From: Povalibacter uvarum
Lineage (GTDB): Bacteria; Pseudomonadota; Gammaproteobacteria; Steroidobacterales; Steroidobacteraceae
Assembly (NCBI RefSeq): GCF_014202975.1
Contig: NZ_JACHHZ010000001.1
Location: 682,001 to 746,000, forward strand
DNA: 64,000 nt
Reading direction: 5' to 3'
Each line of letters opens with the position of its first letter. Position 1 is the stretch's first letter. Positions 7,966 through 17,127 of this stretch are shown one piece after another. The notes below the pieces were generated by a model. The model was not told the origin of the DNA. It saw only the letters and a program-made list of their open reading frames with translations, and made no database searches. Both the position numbers and the translations under genes were made by a program.

Positions 7966-9318
7966 TTGAAGCTGCCGTCCTCCATGTCGTCCGTCGGCTG
8001 GCAGGCGGCGGGCCGGCTCAGCATCGCCGTCGGCCTCGCATTGCTCGTCGGGCTCATCCTTCGCCGTGTCGCGCTCGTCCTGGCGATCGTTCTCGGCATC
8101 TATCTCGTCATCCAGATCTGGAACCTGCTGCGGATCGAGCGGTGGCTGACCCACCGTCGTATCGAATCGCCGCCGGACATCAACGGTCCGTGGGGCGAAG
8201 TCATCGCCATCATCGATCGCATCTACAGACGCAAGAACTACCATCGCGCCCAGGTCACCGGCCTGCTGCGCGAATTCCGCCGGTTGACGACCGCGATGCC
8301 CGAAGGCGCGATCCTCCTCGGTCCGGAGCACGAAATTCTCTGGTTCAATGGCCGGGCCGCGGGCTGGCTTCACCTGCATCGCAAGCGCGATGTCGGCATT
8401 CGCATCGAGAATCTCGTCCGGCATCCGGCGTTCGTCGAATACCTGAAGCACGGCCGGCCGGTTGAAGGCGTCATCGTCTATGAGCCTGCTGACGGCGGGC
8501 GATACTTGTCATTCACGCTGGTTCGCACCGGCGGCTCGGAACGGCAACTGCTCGTGGTGCGCGATGTGAGTCGCGAGATGCGCGTGGAGTCGATCCGGAA
8601 GGATTTCGTCGCCAACGCATCGCACGAACTGCGCTCGCCGCTGACCGTGATCTCCGGCTATCTCGATGCGCTCGCCGACGATGCGAGTCTCGATCCGGCC
8701 TGGGGTGCGCCGGTGCTGGAGATGCGACGGCAGACCGAGCGCATGAGCAGCATCATCAACGATCTGCTGGAGCTCTCGAAGCTCGAGTCGGGCGAACGGC
8801 GGCACATCGAGCGTCCAATCGATATCGCGGGCCTGCTGTCGCTTCTGCGGCGCGAAGCCATGTCGCTCGAGCGGCGCCCCAGGAACGTGAATACGCAGAT
8901 CGACAGCGAGGAGTGGTTGCTCGGCGCGGAGACCGAGATCCATTCGATCGTGTCGAACCTGCTCACCAACGCAGTGAAGTACACGCCGTCGGAAGGCGAG
9001 GTCACGCTGCGATGGTGGACCGATGACGAAGGCGGGCATATTTCCGTCCGCGACACTGGCGTCGGTATCGCCGCCGAACATATCCCGAGGCTGACGGAAC
9101 GGTTCTACCGGGTCGATTCCGGTCGTTCCCGCGAGATGGGCGGCTCCGGACTCGGTCTTGCGATCGTCAAACACGCGCTGCAGCGGCATGAGGCCACGCT
9201 GACGATCGAAAGCACGCCAGGGAAGGGCAGTACCTTCACCTGTCATTTCCCTCAGCACCGGGTGGTCTCGCGTGAAGGGGTCGAAGCCGGAGTCGCACGC
9301 CTGCACGCCGTCGATTGA
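7966..9318 (+). CDS. phoR: Phosphate regulon sensor histidine kinase PhoR
   Basis: The 450-aa membrane kinase phosphorylates PhoB. Two close hydrophobic segments lie at about residues 16-52, then a PAS-like region (EGAILLGPEHEILWFNGRAA) and the HisKA box FVANASHELRSPL with His220. The ATPase end has an N box (IVSNLLTNAVKYT), DTGVGI and GGSGLGLAI. There is no large periplasmic sensor domain, which is usual for PhoR, as it reads the Pst-PhoU state. A TTG at 7966 is chosen because GGAG ends six bases before it; an ATG at 7984 has no ribosome site. Confidence 0.94.
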   Translation: MKLPSSMSSVGWQAAGRLSIAVGLALLVGLILRRVALVLAIVLGIYLVIQIWNLLRIERWLTHRRIESPPDINGPWGEVIAIIDRIYRRKNYHRAQVTGLLREFRRLTTAMPEGAILLGPEHEILWFNGRAAGWLHLHRKRDVGIRIENLVRHPAFVEYLKHGRPVEGVIVYEPADGGRYLSFTLVRTGGSERQLLVVRDVSREMRVESIRKDFVANASHELRSPLTVISGYLDALADDASLDPAWGAPVLEMRRQTERMSSIINDLLELSKLESGERRHIERPIDIAGLLSLLRREAMSLERRPRNVNTQIDSEEWLLGAETEIHSIVSNLLTNAVKYTPSEGEVTLRWWTDDEGGHISVRDTGVGIAAEHIPRLTERFYRVDSGRSREMGGSGLGLAIVKHALQRHEATLTIESTPGKGSTFTCHFPQHRVVSREGVEAGVARLHAVD

Positions 9319-9656
9319 GTTGTCATCCGCACGCGGATTCATTCCGCATCTCATCGCTCTGCCCGGGCGACCGATTGTGACCGTGAGTTGACGATCGAAT
9401 CGGCCGCATGAATTTCTTCATGCAGCCGCAGCGATCTGTCGCTTCGTGCACGCGGACCGTAACAATTGTTTGCGGTATTTCTTACAGAGTTGTAACGCCG
9501 CTGATCGGCGACAGCGTCCACCTCGCGCCATCTGCAATCTGCCTGTAACAAACCGGTCGTATAAAAGCGCCCGTCCCGATGCGGCGCGCATGATCCGGTT
9601 CGGATCCGAACAGCTTGCGCGACTCCATCGATCTACTGACATGAGGAGTCACTCAA
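9319..9656 (+). other. Intergenic region phoR-porin (338 bases)
   Basis: No gene is visible. A small hairpin GCATGAA/TTCATGC (9406-9423) without a T-run may end the phoBR transcript. The rest holds the porin promoter with its Pho box and an AGGAG ribosome site at 9644-9648. Confidence 0.5.
9532..9565 (+). promoter_or_regulatory. Pho box and -10 of the porin promoter
   Basis: Half-sites CTGCAAT (9532-9538) and CTGTAAC (9543-9549) are 11 bases apart. The TATAAA -10 (9560-9565) starts ten bases after the box, the classic spacing where PhoB replaces the -35 contact. This makes the porin a likely PhoB target. Confidence 0.7.
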
Positions 9657-11063
9657 GTGAAGAACATGCTGATTGCGTCTGCGGTGGCGGCGGTCCTGTC
9701 GATCGGTCCGGCAGGTGCGATGGCGGCCAGCGCCGACGACCTGGCTCAGATTCGTGAACAGCTGCAGGGATTGATGCAGCGAGTCGACAAGCTCGAACAG
9801 GAGAACACCGAGCTCAAGGCCGAGAACGAGAATCTCAAGGCCCAGGACGACTATCTGAAAGCTGAAACGAAGGGACTGCGCAAGGACGCCGCGACGCTGG
9901 CTTCCGATGCAGGCAAGGTGAAGGGCGCGGACTGGGCCGGCCGCATCACCGCGAAGGGCGACCTGCGCTATCGCTATGAATGGATCGAAGATCCCACCCG
10001 CCAGGGTGTCGTGAGCGGCTTGCAGGGTGTGAATGAAACGGAACAGTCGCGCCACCGCATCCGCGCCCGACTCGGCTTCGATGCGAAGATCACGGATACG
10101 CTGCTCGTCGGCCTGCAGGTCGCGACCGGCGGTGATGACCCGCGTTCATCGAACCAGACGCTCGGCGGCGCGAGCTCGCGCAAGGCGATCGGCTTCGACC
10201 TCGCTTACTTCGACTGGAAGTTCGCGACCTGGGGCAACCTGATCGGCGGCAAGATGAAGTATCCGTTCCTGCGTCCCGGCCAGAGCCTCTTCTACGACGG
10301 CGACGTGAATCCCGAAGGCCTCGCGATGCAGTTCAATCGCGGCATGTTCTTCGGCAGCGCTTTCGGTTTCCTGGTCGACGAGCGCAACAACGCAGCTCGT
10401 TCTTCCACCAGCAGCTCGACGCCTGCCACGACGACGCTCACCAACTGTATTGCTGAAGCAGGTCGTACCTGCAGCAAGGACGTCTATACGCTGGGTGCAC
10501 AGATCGGTGCGCGCTTCCCGATCGGCTCATCGACGCTGGTGGCAGCGGTCGGCTACTCCGACCTGAAGAACGGTCAGGGACAGCGTCCGTTCTACAACAA
10601 CAACGCCAACGGCAATACGCTTACGGGCCCGTTCAGCGGGCTGGCATACGACTACAACATCATCGAAGGTCTCGCGGAGTTCAACACGCAGGTCGGCACG
10701 TTGCCGCTGCAGGTCTGGGCGAACTATGCCCAGAACGAAGATCCGGATGATCTGAACACTGCGTGGGGCGCGGGCGTGCTGCTGGGCAAGGCCAGCAACT
10801 ATCGCACCTGGGAAGCGGGCTTCGGCTACCAGGTCGTCGAGAAGGATGCGCTGTTCGGCCAGGTGATCGATTCGGACTTCGGTGACGGCACGACCGACAC
10901 GGAAGGCTGGGTCATCCGCGCCGGCTGGGCGCCGGTTCGCAACACCTCGCTGAACGCGACGTACTTCATCAACAGCCGGTTCGTGGACGTTCCGGTCAAC
11001 GCGGTCTATGGCACCAAGACCGACTACGATCGTCTGCAGCTCGACTTCAACATGAAGTTCTGA
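9657..11063 (+). CDS. Putative outer-membrane porin (porin-5 type), likely phosphate-regulated
   Basis: The 468-aa protein has a Sec signal (MKNMLIASAVAAVLSIG, cleavage after AMA), then a heptad-rich coiled coil at about 30-75 (QLQGLMQRVDKLEQENTEL). A beta-barrel rich in aromatic-flanked strands follows, and the last residue is Phe (LDFNMKF), the outer-membrane insertion signal. The coiled-coil plus barrel arrangement is that of the putative-porin family (porin-5), analogous in role to OprP/OprO. GTG 9657 is the start: AGGAG lies eight bases before it. A Pho box and its place between phoR and phoU suggest phosphate or polyphosphate uptake; the solute is inferred. Confidence 0.85.
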   Translation: MKNMLIASAVAAVLSIGPAGAMAASADDLAQIREQLQGLMQRVDKLEQENTELKAENENLKAQDDYLKAETKGLRKDAATLASDAGKVKGADWAGRITAKGDLRYRYEWIEDPTRQGVVSGLQGVNETEQSRHRIRARLGFDAKITDTLLVGLQVATGGDDPRSSNQTLGGASSRKAIGFDLAYFDWKFATWGNLIGGKMKYPFLRPGQSLFYDGDVNPEGLAMQFNRGMFFGSAFGFLVDERNNAARSSTSSSTPATTTLTNCIAEAGRTCSKDVYTLGAQIGARFPIGSSTLVAAVGYSDLKNGQGQRPFYNNNANGNTLTGPFSGLAYDYNIIEGLAEFNTQVGTLPLQVWANYAQNEDPDDLNTAWGAGVLLGKASNYRTWEAGFGYQVVEKDALFGQVIDSDFGDGTTDTEGWVIRAGWAPVRNTSLNATYFINSRFVDVPVNAVYGTKTDYDRLQLDFNMKF

Positions 11064-11197
11064 TCGATCCGCGACAGCCGTCGACGCTCGGAGAGCGATC
11101 TCCGGTCGCCGACGGACGTCCGGCGATCATCGGCCGGTGCTTGCGGGAGCAACGTCCGACGGGTATACAGCCAGCATCGTCTCCAACCGGTTGTGTC

Positions 11198-11941
11198 ATG
11201 GAAAAGTCAGACCTCTCGCACCATATTCTCAGTCGCTACAACGACGATCTCGAGCGTGTGCGTACCAACGTGCTGCAGATGGGCGGGTTGGTCGAGGAGC
11301 AGCTGAAGCTTGCGGTCGAAGCCCTCGTCGAGGGCGACAGCCGCCTCGGCGAACAGGTGGCACGCGGTGATGTGAAGGTCAACGCGATGGAAGTGGCCAT
11401 CGACGACGACTGCAGCCGCATCCTGGCCACGCGCAGTCCCGCCGCTTCGGACCTGCGATTGATCGTGGCGGTCATCAAGACCATCACCGATCTGGAACGT
11501 ATCGGTGATGAAGCCGAGAAGATCGGCTACATCGGATCGCGTCTGGCGGCCGTCGAACGGCCCGCCGATCGCTATCGCGAGCTGAAGCATCTCGGCCGCA
11601 TCGTCGGCGACATGGTTCACGAAGCCCTCGATGCCTTTGCGCGCCTCGACGCGGAAGGAGCGGTCGCCATCGCAAAAAAGGACCGACTGGTCGACGAGGA
11701 ATACGAAGCGATCCAGCGCCAGTGCATCACTTTCATGATGGAAGATCCGCGAACGATCCGCCGCGCGCTCGACGTCCTGTGGGTCGCGCGTGCGCTGGAG
11801 CGCATCGGCGATCATGCGAAGAACGTTTGCGAGTACGTGGTCTATATGGTGTACGGCAAGGACATCCGTCATCTGTCACTGGAAGACGTCGAGAAGCACG
11901 TGCAGTCGAAGTCGCAGAAGGCCGCGCCGGAAGGGCACTGA
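11198..11941 (+). CDS. phoU: Phosphate signalling protein PhoU (first copy)
   Basis: The 247-aa protein is an all-helical tandem PhoU protein. Each half carries the metal-binding E/DXXXD motif: LERIGDEAEKI near residue 96 and LERIGDHAKNVCEY near 200. PhoU links PstSCAB to PhoR and dampens the regulon when phosphate is plentiful. ATG 11198 begins the conserved MEKSDLSHHILSRYNDDL; upstream in-frame codons lack a ribosome site. It lies downstream of the porin rather than with the pst operon, and a second phoU occurs after pstB. Confidence 0.93.
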   Translation: MEKSDLSHHILSRYNDDLERVRTNVLQMGGLVEEQLKLAVEALVEGDSRLGEQVARGDVKVNAMEVAIDDDCSRILATRSPAASDLRLIVAVIKTITDLERIGDEAEKIGYIGSRLAAVERPADRYRELKHLGRIVGDMVHEALDAFARLDAEGAVAIAKKDRLVDEEYEAIQRQCITFMMEDPRTIRRALDVLWVARALERIGDHAKNVCEYVVYMVYGKDIRHLSLEDVEKHVQSKSQKAAPEGH

Positions 11942-12029
11942 GCGCTCGCCGGTCGCCGGTCAGGCGCGACTTCTCCGGTCATCCGTCTTTTTCTTCCGTT
12001 CGTCCGGCGGGCTTCCCGGCGTTCACTGT

Positions 12030-12046
12030 CCCTGTAAACTTCAGGG
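12030..12046 (+). promoter_or_regulatory. Small hairpin abutting the dsbB start codon
   Basis: CCCTG (12030-12034) pairs with CAGGG (12042-12046), leaving the ATG directly after the stem and burying the only AGGG near it. It might restrain translation initiation. Small and unproven. Confidence 0.25.
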
Positions 12047-12544
12047 ATGATCGCCCTCCCTGTGTCCCGCCGTCTCGGCAATCTCATCGGGTTTCTGCTG
12101 TGCGCCGCGCTCATGGGCTACGCGCTCTACGCGCAGCATGTTCTCGGACTCGAACCCTGTCCCCTGTGTATCTTCCAGCGCGTTGCCGTCATCACAGTCG
12201 GGGTGATTTTTCTCATCGCCGCGATTCACAATCCTGGGAACAAGGGAAGTCGCTGGTATCTGGCGGTACTGTGGGTCGCCGTCATCGGCGGCGCGCTGAT
12301 CGCCATGCGACACATCTGGATCCAGGCCCAGCCCGCGGGTTCCGTGGCCGCTTGTGGCGCGAGTCTCGACTACCTGTTCGAAATCATGCCCGCGACGGAC
12401 GTCATCACGAAGGTCCTCACCGGGTCGGGTGAGTGCGGCAAGATCGACTGGCGCTTCCTGGGGCTCACGATGCCCTGGTGGGTGCTGATCAGTCTGGTCG
12501 GGCTGGGGGCGTGGGGAACGCTCGCGAATCTCAGAGGGAAGTGA
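12047..12544 (+). CDS. dsbB: Disulfide bond formation protein DsbB
   Basis: The 165-aa inner-membrane protein has four hydrophobic segments. It reoxidises DsbA and passes electrons to quinone. Both essential cysteine pairs are present: Cys38-Cys41 (EPCPLC) and Cys103-Cys130 (AACGASLD and GSGECGKI). The start may be ATG 12047 or GTG 12062. It sits alone between phoU and the convergent dapE and is not an obvious part of the Pho circuit. Confidence 0.93.
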   Translation: MIALPVSRRLGNLIGFLLCAALMGYALYAQHVLGLEPCPLCIFQRVAVITVGVIFLIAAIHNPGNKGSRWYLAVLWVAVIGGALIAMRHIWIQAQPAGSVAACGASLDYLFEIMPATDVITKVLTGSGECGKIDWRFLGLTMPWWVLISLVGLGAWGTLANLRGK

Positions 12545-12582
12545 GCTGAGGACGGCAGGAATTCCCGCGACGCCTCATGGGC

Positions 12583-12610
12583 TGTGGGCCCGGCTTTAGC
12601 CGGACCCACA
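12583..12610. terminator. Bidirectional terminator between dsbB and dapE
   Basis: TGTGGG-CCGGCT pairs with AGCCGG-CCCACA around a two-base tip with one internal mismatch, midway between two convergent stops. Confidence 0.65.
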
Positions 12611-12641
12611 AACAGGACGCAGGCCCTGCGTCGTCAGCCGA

Positions 12642-13802
12642 TCACTTCTTCGCCAGCAACAACTCCATAACGCGCTCGTACGTCGCGGTCAGCGTGTCCA
12701 CGTCCGCGATTCTCACGTTCTCGTTCACCTTGTGGATCGTGGCATTGATCACGCCCAGCTCTACGACCTCCGCGCCGGTGGGCGCGATGAAGCGTCCGTC
12801 CGACGTGCCGCCCGTCGTCGACATTTCGGGAGTGCGGCCGGTCTTTTCCTTCACCGCGGCCTGAACAGCCGTCGACAGCGTGCCTGGCGCCGTGAAGAAC
12901 GGCAGACCCGAGACGAACCATTCCAGCGTGTAGTTGACCTTGTGGCGATCCAGGATCGCCGTGATCGTCTGCTGCATCTTCTCGACGGTCTGTTCCGTCG
13001 AGAAACGGATGTTGAATCGCGCCTTCAGCTCCCCGGGAATGACGTTCGGGGCGCCCGTGCCGGCATTGATGTTGGAGATCTGGAAAGTCGTCGGCTGAAA
13101 GAACTCGTTGCCCTTGTCCCAGATGCGTGCAGCCAGCTCAGCGAGAGCAGGGGCCACCGAGTGCACGGGGTTGTCGGCAAGATGCGGGTAGGCGACGTGG
13201 CCCTGGATGCCATGGACCGTCAGCTTGCCGGAGAGCGAGCCGCGCCGTCCGATCTTGATCATGTCGCCGAGGGCTTCAGTGCTCGTGGGTTCGCCGACCA
13301 CGCACCAGTCGATCTTCTCGCTGCGGGCCTCCAGCACCTCCATCACGCGGCGGGTGCCGTCGATCGACGGGCCTTCCTCGTCGCTCGTCAGCAGGAAGGC
13401 CAGGGTCCCGTCATGGTCCGGGTGGCGGACAATGAAGTTCTCCGTGGCCACGATCATCGCGGCGAGGCCGCTCTTCATATCCGCGGCGCCGCGGCCATAG
13501 AGCACGCCGTCCTTGATGACGGGCTCGAACGGGTCCGTCTGCCATTCCTCCCGGGGCCCCGTCGGGACGACGTCGGTATGCCCGGCGAAGCACAGGACCG
13601 GTCCCGAGCTGCCGTGCCGGGCCCAGATGTTCTCCACCGGACCGTAGGTCAGCCGCTCGACCTTGAAGCCGAGGGCTTCCAGGCGCGCCGAGATGATCTG
13701 CAGGCACCCCTGGTCCTCCGGACTGACCGACGGCCGCCGGATCAGCTCCTGAGTCAGTTCGATGGCAGCGGAGGGCGCGGCGGAACGGGTCTGGCTGGTC
13801 AT
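12642..13802 (-). CDS. dapE: Succinyl-diaminopimelate desuccinylase
   Basis: The 386-aa M20-family dizinc hydrolase removes succinate from N-succinyl-LL-diaminopimelate in lysine and peptidoglycan synthesis. Metal and catalytic residues are in CFAGHTDVVPTGP, GRGAADMKSGLAA, TSDEEGPSIDGT and GEPTST, and the C-terminal ligand block is GGTSDGRFIAPTG. The start MTSQTRS at 13802 gives the normal family length; an upstream extension in the same frame is not conserved in character. It lies far from dapD and dapC, on the strand opposite to the flanking Pho genes. Confidence 0.93.
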   Translation of the reverse strand: MTSQTRSAAPSAAIELTQELIRRPSVSPEDQGCLQIISARLEALGFKVERLTYGPVENIWARHGSSGPVLCFAGHTDVVPTGPREEWQTDPFEPVIKDGVLYGRGAADMKSGLAAMIVATENFIVRHPDHDGTLAFLLTSDEEGPSIDGTRRVMEVLEARSEKIDWCVVGEPTSTEALGDMIKIGRRGSLSGKLTVHGIQGHVAYPHLADNPVHSVAPALAELAARIWDKGNEFFQPTTFQISNINAGTGAPNVIPGELKARFNIRFSTEQTVEKMQQTITAILDRHKVNYTLEWFVSGLPFFTAPGTLSTAVQAAVKEKTGRTPEMSTTGGTSDGRFIAPTGAEVVELGVINATIHKVNENVRIADVDTLTATYERVMELLLAKK

Positions 13803-13932
13803 TGGGGGATTCGCGGGTTCCGGGGTGAGAAAGCGGCGCGGACTTATAGCTAACGGGGCCAAAGCGGGCAAGGTGTCTCGTCGCGACTGCAGTGTTACGG
13901 CCCTGTTGCAGATTGCCGCGCTGTCATCTGGC

Positions 13933-13950
13933 CTGTAACACGACTGTCAC
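13933..13950 (+). promoter_or_regulatory. Pho box upstream of pstS
   Basis: CTGTAAC (13933-13939) and CTGTCAC (13944-13950) are spaced 11 bases, close to the PhoB consensus CTGTCAT. A third similar half-site, CTGTCAT, lies at 13921-13927. The site is about 100 bases before the pstS ATG. Confidence 0.72.
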
Positions 13951-14047
13951 GCAAGCTCGTCAGACTCGCCGCCCAAGGTTGGCCAGTGCCGTTCATTTCG
14001 CCGGACTCGCGGCAGCACGGTCACCGTCTACAAGAGGGCTCAAATCC

Positions 14048-15052
14048 ATGAAGTTGTGGCACAAATTCACCGCGCCGATGGTTCTCAGCGGCTTGGCCGT
14101 GATGGCCGCGCCGCATGCAGTGCAGGCGCAGAGCGTCATCAAGATCGACGGCTCGAGCACAGTGTTCCCCATTGCTGAAGCGGTCGCGGAAGAATTCCAG
14201 ATCGCCAAGCGCGGCAAGGTGCGTGTGACGGTTGGTATCGCGGGCACGGGCGGCGGCTTCAAGCGATTCTGCCGCGGCGAGACGGACATCTCCAATGCGT
14301 CACGCCCGATTCTGAAGGAAGAAATGGATGCGTGCCGCGCTGCTGGCGTGAAGTACCTCGAAATTCCCGTGGCCTTCGATGCGCTGACGGTGGTGGTCAA
14401 TCCGGCGAACAGCTACGTCAAGTCGCTGACGGTCGCCGATCTCAAGAAGATGTGGGAGCCGGGCGCCCAGGGCCGCATTTCCTCCTGGAAGCAGGTTCGT
14501 GGCGAATTCCCCGGCGATCGCCTGATGCTCTTCGGGCCTGGCGCGGATTCGGGCACATTCGACTATTTCACTGAAGCAGTGAACGGCAAGGCCAAGGCCA
14601 GCCGCGGCGACTTCACGGCGAGCGAAGACGACAACGTTCTCGTCCAGGGCGTCGAGAACAACAAGAGCGCGCTCGGCTACTTCGGCTACGCGTACTACAT
14701 CGCGCACAAGGATCGCCTGCGCGCGGTGCCGATCATCAACAGCAAGGGCCAGGCTGTCAGCCCGAGCATCGAAGCGGTCATCGACGGCAGCTACGAGCCC
14801 CTGTCACGCCCGCTCTTCATCTACGTGCGTGATTCGGCTGCTCAGCGCGCCGAGATCCAGGACTTCATCAAGTTCTACCTCACGGACGGCGCGGCGCTGG
14901 TCAAGGAAGTGGGCTATGTCCCGCTGCCCGACCAGGCTTACAAGCTCGCGCTCAAGCACTTCACGGACAAGAAACTCGGCACGGTATTCGGCGGCGTTCC
15001 GGAAGTCGGCGTGACGATCGAGAACCTGCTGGCCCGCGAAGGCAAGCTGTAA
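14048..15052 (+). CDS. pstS: Periplasmic phosphate-binding protein PstS
   Basis: The 334-aa protein has a signal peptide of about 27 residues (ending AVQA, then QSV). The mature part has phosphate-contact blocks GSSTVFPIAEA, AGTGGGFKRFC, DISNASRPI and GPGADSGTFDYF. It captures phosphate for the PstCAB transporter. AGAGG lies about ten bases before ATG 14048. The type is the longer PstS with a Cys in the GGGFKRFC block. A Pho box precedes it and a strong hairpin separates it from pstC. Confidence 0.95.
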   Translation: MKLWHKFTAPMVLSGLAVMAAPHAVQAQSVIKIDGSSTVFPIAEAVAEEFQIAKRGKVRVTVGIAGTGGGFKRFCRGETDISNASRPILKEEMDACRAAGVKYLEIPVAFDALTVVVNPANSYVKSLTVADLKKMWEPGAQGRISSWKQVRGEFPGDRLMLFGPGADSGTFDYFTEAVNGKAKASRGDFTASEDDNVLVQGVENNKSALGYFGYAYYIAHKDRLRAVPIINSKGQAVSPSIEAVIDGSYEPLSRPLFIYVRDSAAQRAEIQDFIKFYLTDGAALVKEVGYVPLPDQAYKLALKHFTDKKLGTVFGGVPEVGVTIENLLAREGKL

Positions 15053-15060
15053 CAGAAACG

Positions 15061-15126
15061 GGCTGGCGGGTGCCGGGAGCTCGAAAGCCGGGTCGTCCCG
15101 GCCGGGCGCCCCGGTACCCGCCAGCC
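15061..15126 (+). promoter_or_regulatory. Large intercistronic stem-loop between pstS and pstC
   Basis: GGCTGGCGGGTGCCGGG (15061-15077) pairs with CCCGGTACCCGCCAGCC (15110-15126), with one G:T pair, and encloses a smaller CCGGG/CCCGG hairpin. There is no T-run, so a 3' stabiliser or partial attenuator for pstS mRNA is more likely than a full terminator. Confidence 0.6.
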
Positions 15127-15248
15127 GTCCGTGGTGTCAACGGTCGCATGTCGGCGAGTGAATCAGTAAAGTTCGCCCCCGGCGCCGGCCACCGGGCAGA
15201 GGGTGCGATCGGCGGCGGACAGGCACCCGACTTGAAAGGTTCGCTACA

Positions 15249-16172
15249 TTGAATCAGAGCATTTCCAGACCGGGTCTGTCGCAGAATGCCTTGCGCTATC
15301 GCAAGGTGCGTGACCGGATCGTCGAAGTCTTTCTGCTGGCGGCGGGCCTCGTCGCTGTTTTCACGACGCTCGCGATCGTGGCGATCCTGCTCTATGAATC
15401 GAGCGCGTTCTTCGAGCATGTACCGCTCAAGGACTTTCTGACCGACACGATGTGGACGCCGCTGTTCGCGGATGCCCACTACGGCATTCTTCCCCTGGTC
15501 GCCGGCACGCTGACCACGACGATCGTGGCGCTGCTGGTGGCCGTACCGCTCGGCACGACCATTGCGATCTACCTGAGCGAGTTCGCGCCCCACAAGGTGC
15601 GAGAGACCGTCAAGCCCATCCTCGAACTGCTGGGCGCGGTGCCGACCGTCGTCTACGGCTACTTCGCACTGACGATGGTCACGCCCTTCCTGCAGATCTT
15701 CATGCCCGACCTGCCGGGCTTCAACATGCTGAGCGCCGGCCTGGTCATCGGATTGATGATCGTCCCGTACGTCAGCTCGGTCAGCGAAGATGCGATGCGT
15801 GCGGTGCCGCGCTACATGCGCGAAGGCTCATACGCGATGGGAGCGACCCGGCTGCAGACGGCGCTTCGCGTCGTCGTCCCCGGTGCGTTCTCCGGGCTCG
15901 CCGCAGCGTTCATTCTCGGGATCTCACGCGCGGTGGGCGAAACGATGGTCGTCGCCATCGCGGCGGGCATGCAGCCCAACCTGACGTTCGATCCACGCGA
16001 GCCGGCGGCGACGATCACGGCCTACATCGTGCAGGTCAGCCTGGGCGACTTGCCCCACGGCAGTATCGGATACCAGAGCATTTTCGCGGCCGGCCTCGTG
16101 CTGATGCTGATTACGCTCATCTTCAACGTCATCGGCTTCTCGCTGACGCGCCGTTTCCGTGAGGCTTACTGA
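15249..16172 (+). CDS. pstC: Phosphate ABC transporter permease PstC
   Basis: The 307-aa permease has six predicted membrane segments and the ABC-coupling EAA loop (YMREGSYAMGATRLQTALRV). It forms the channel with PstA. The start is TTG 15249, with AAAGG nine bases upstream. Its stop shares a base with the pstA start (TGATG). High similarity in layout to the proteobacterial PstC with the periplasmic loop FFEHVPLKDFLTDTMWTPLF. Confidence 0.94.
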   Translation: MNQSISRPGLSQNALRYRKVRDRIVEVFLLAAGLVAVFTTLAIVAILLYESSAFFEHVPLKDFLTDTMWTPLFADAHYGILPLVAGTLTTTIVALLVAVPLGTTIAIYLSEFAPHKVRETVKPILELLGAVPTVVYGYFALTMVTPFLQIFMPDLPGFNMLSAGLVIGLMIVPYVSSVSEDAMRAVPRYMREGSYAMGATRLQTALRVVVPGAFSGLAAAFILGISRAVGETMVVAIAAGMQPNLTFDPREPAATITAYIVQVSLGDLPHGSIGYQSIFAAGLVLMLITLIFNVIGFSLTRRFREAY

Positions 16173-17110
16173 TGAGCGCCAACGTTGCCCCTTACCGGAA
16201 TTTCGAGGCGCTGCGCGCGGGGTTGATCCGCCGCAAGATGATGGACAAGGTTTTCGTCATCATCGGCCTGATCGTGATGCTGGCGTGTCTGGCAATCCTC
16301 GCGATCCTGTTCATCGACCTGGTGCGCGACGGTGCGCCGCGATTCAGCTGGGATTTCTTCACGAACTTCGCGTCTCGTAATGCGGCGCGCGCGGGCATTC
16401 TCGCCGCGTGGGTCGGTACCACGCTCGTCATGACGGTGACCGCCGTGTGCGCGGTTCCGGTCGGCGTCGCGGCGGCGATCTATCTCGAGGAATACGCGCC
16501 GAAGAACTGGTTCACCGCGGTCATCGAGATCAACGTAACGAATCTGGCGGGCGTCCCCTCGATCGTCTACGGCCTGCTGGCGCTCGGTTTGTTCGTGTAT
16601 CAGTTCGATCTCGGGCAGAGCATCGCTGCCGCCGGTCTCACGCTCGCGCTGCTCATTCTGCCGATCGTCATCGTCGCCACACGCGAAGCCATTCGCTCCG
16701 TGCCGAACGCGATTCGCGAAGCCGCTTACGGCCTCGGCGCAACGCGCTGGGAAGTGACGAAGGATCACGTGCTGCCGTATTCCACTGGCGGCGTGCTCAC
16801 CGGCATGATCCTCGGCCTGTCGCGGGCGATCGGCGAAACCGCGCCGATCATCACCATCGGCGCGCTGAGCTTCATCGCCTTCCTGCCGGAATCGCCGTTC
16901 AAGGGCGAGTTCCCGTTCATTTCGTTCGCCTGGCTCAACGATCCGTTCACCGTCATGCCGATCCAGATGTTCAACTGGGTCTCGCGACCGGATCAGGCGT
17001 TCCAGTCCAATGCGGCCGCCGCCGGCGCCATCCTGCTGGGCATGACGTTGCTGATGAACGGCATGGCCATCTGGATCCGCTATCGCTTCCGCAAGAAGAT
17101 CAATTGGTAA
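16172..17110 (+). CDS. pstA: Phosphate ABC transporter permease PstA
   Basis: The 312-aa partner permease of PstC has six membrane segments and the EAA-type loop AIREAAYGLGATRWEVTKDHVLP. The GLSRAIGETAPI block is characteristic of PstA. It overlaps pstC by one base, so the two are translationally coupled, and it is followed by pstB. Confidence 0.94.
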   Translation: MSANVAPYRNFEALRAGLIRRKMMDKVFVIIGLIVMLACLAILAILFIDLVRDGAPRFSWDFFTNFASRNAARAGILAAWVGTTLVMTVTAVCAVPVGVAAAIYLEEYAPKNWFTAVIEINVTNLAGVPSIVYGLLALGLFVYQFDLGQSIAAAGLTLALLILPIVIVATREAIRSVPNAIREAAYGLGATRWEVTKDHVLPYSTGGVLTGMILGLSRAIGETAPIITIGALSFIAFLPESPFKGEFPFISFAWLNDPFTVMPIQMFNWVSRPDQAFQSNAAAAGAILLGMTLLMNGMAIWIRYRFRKKINW

Positions 17111-17127
17111 GGTGAAGGGTGATTGCG

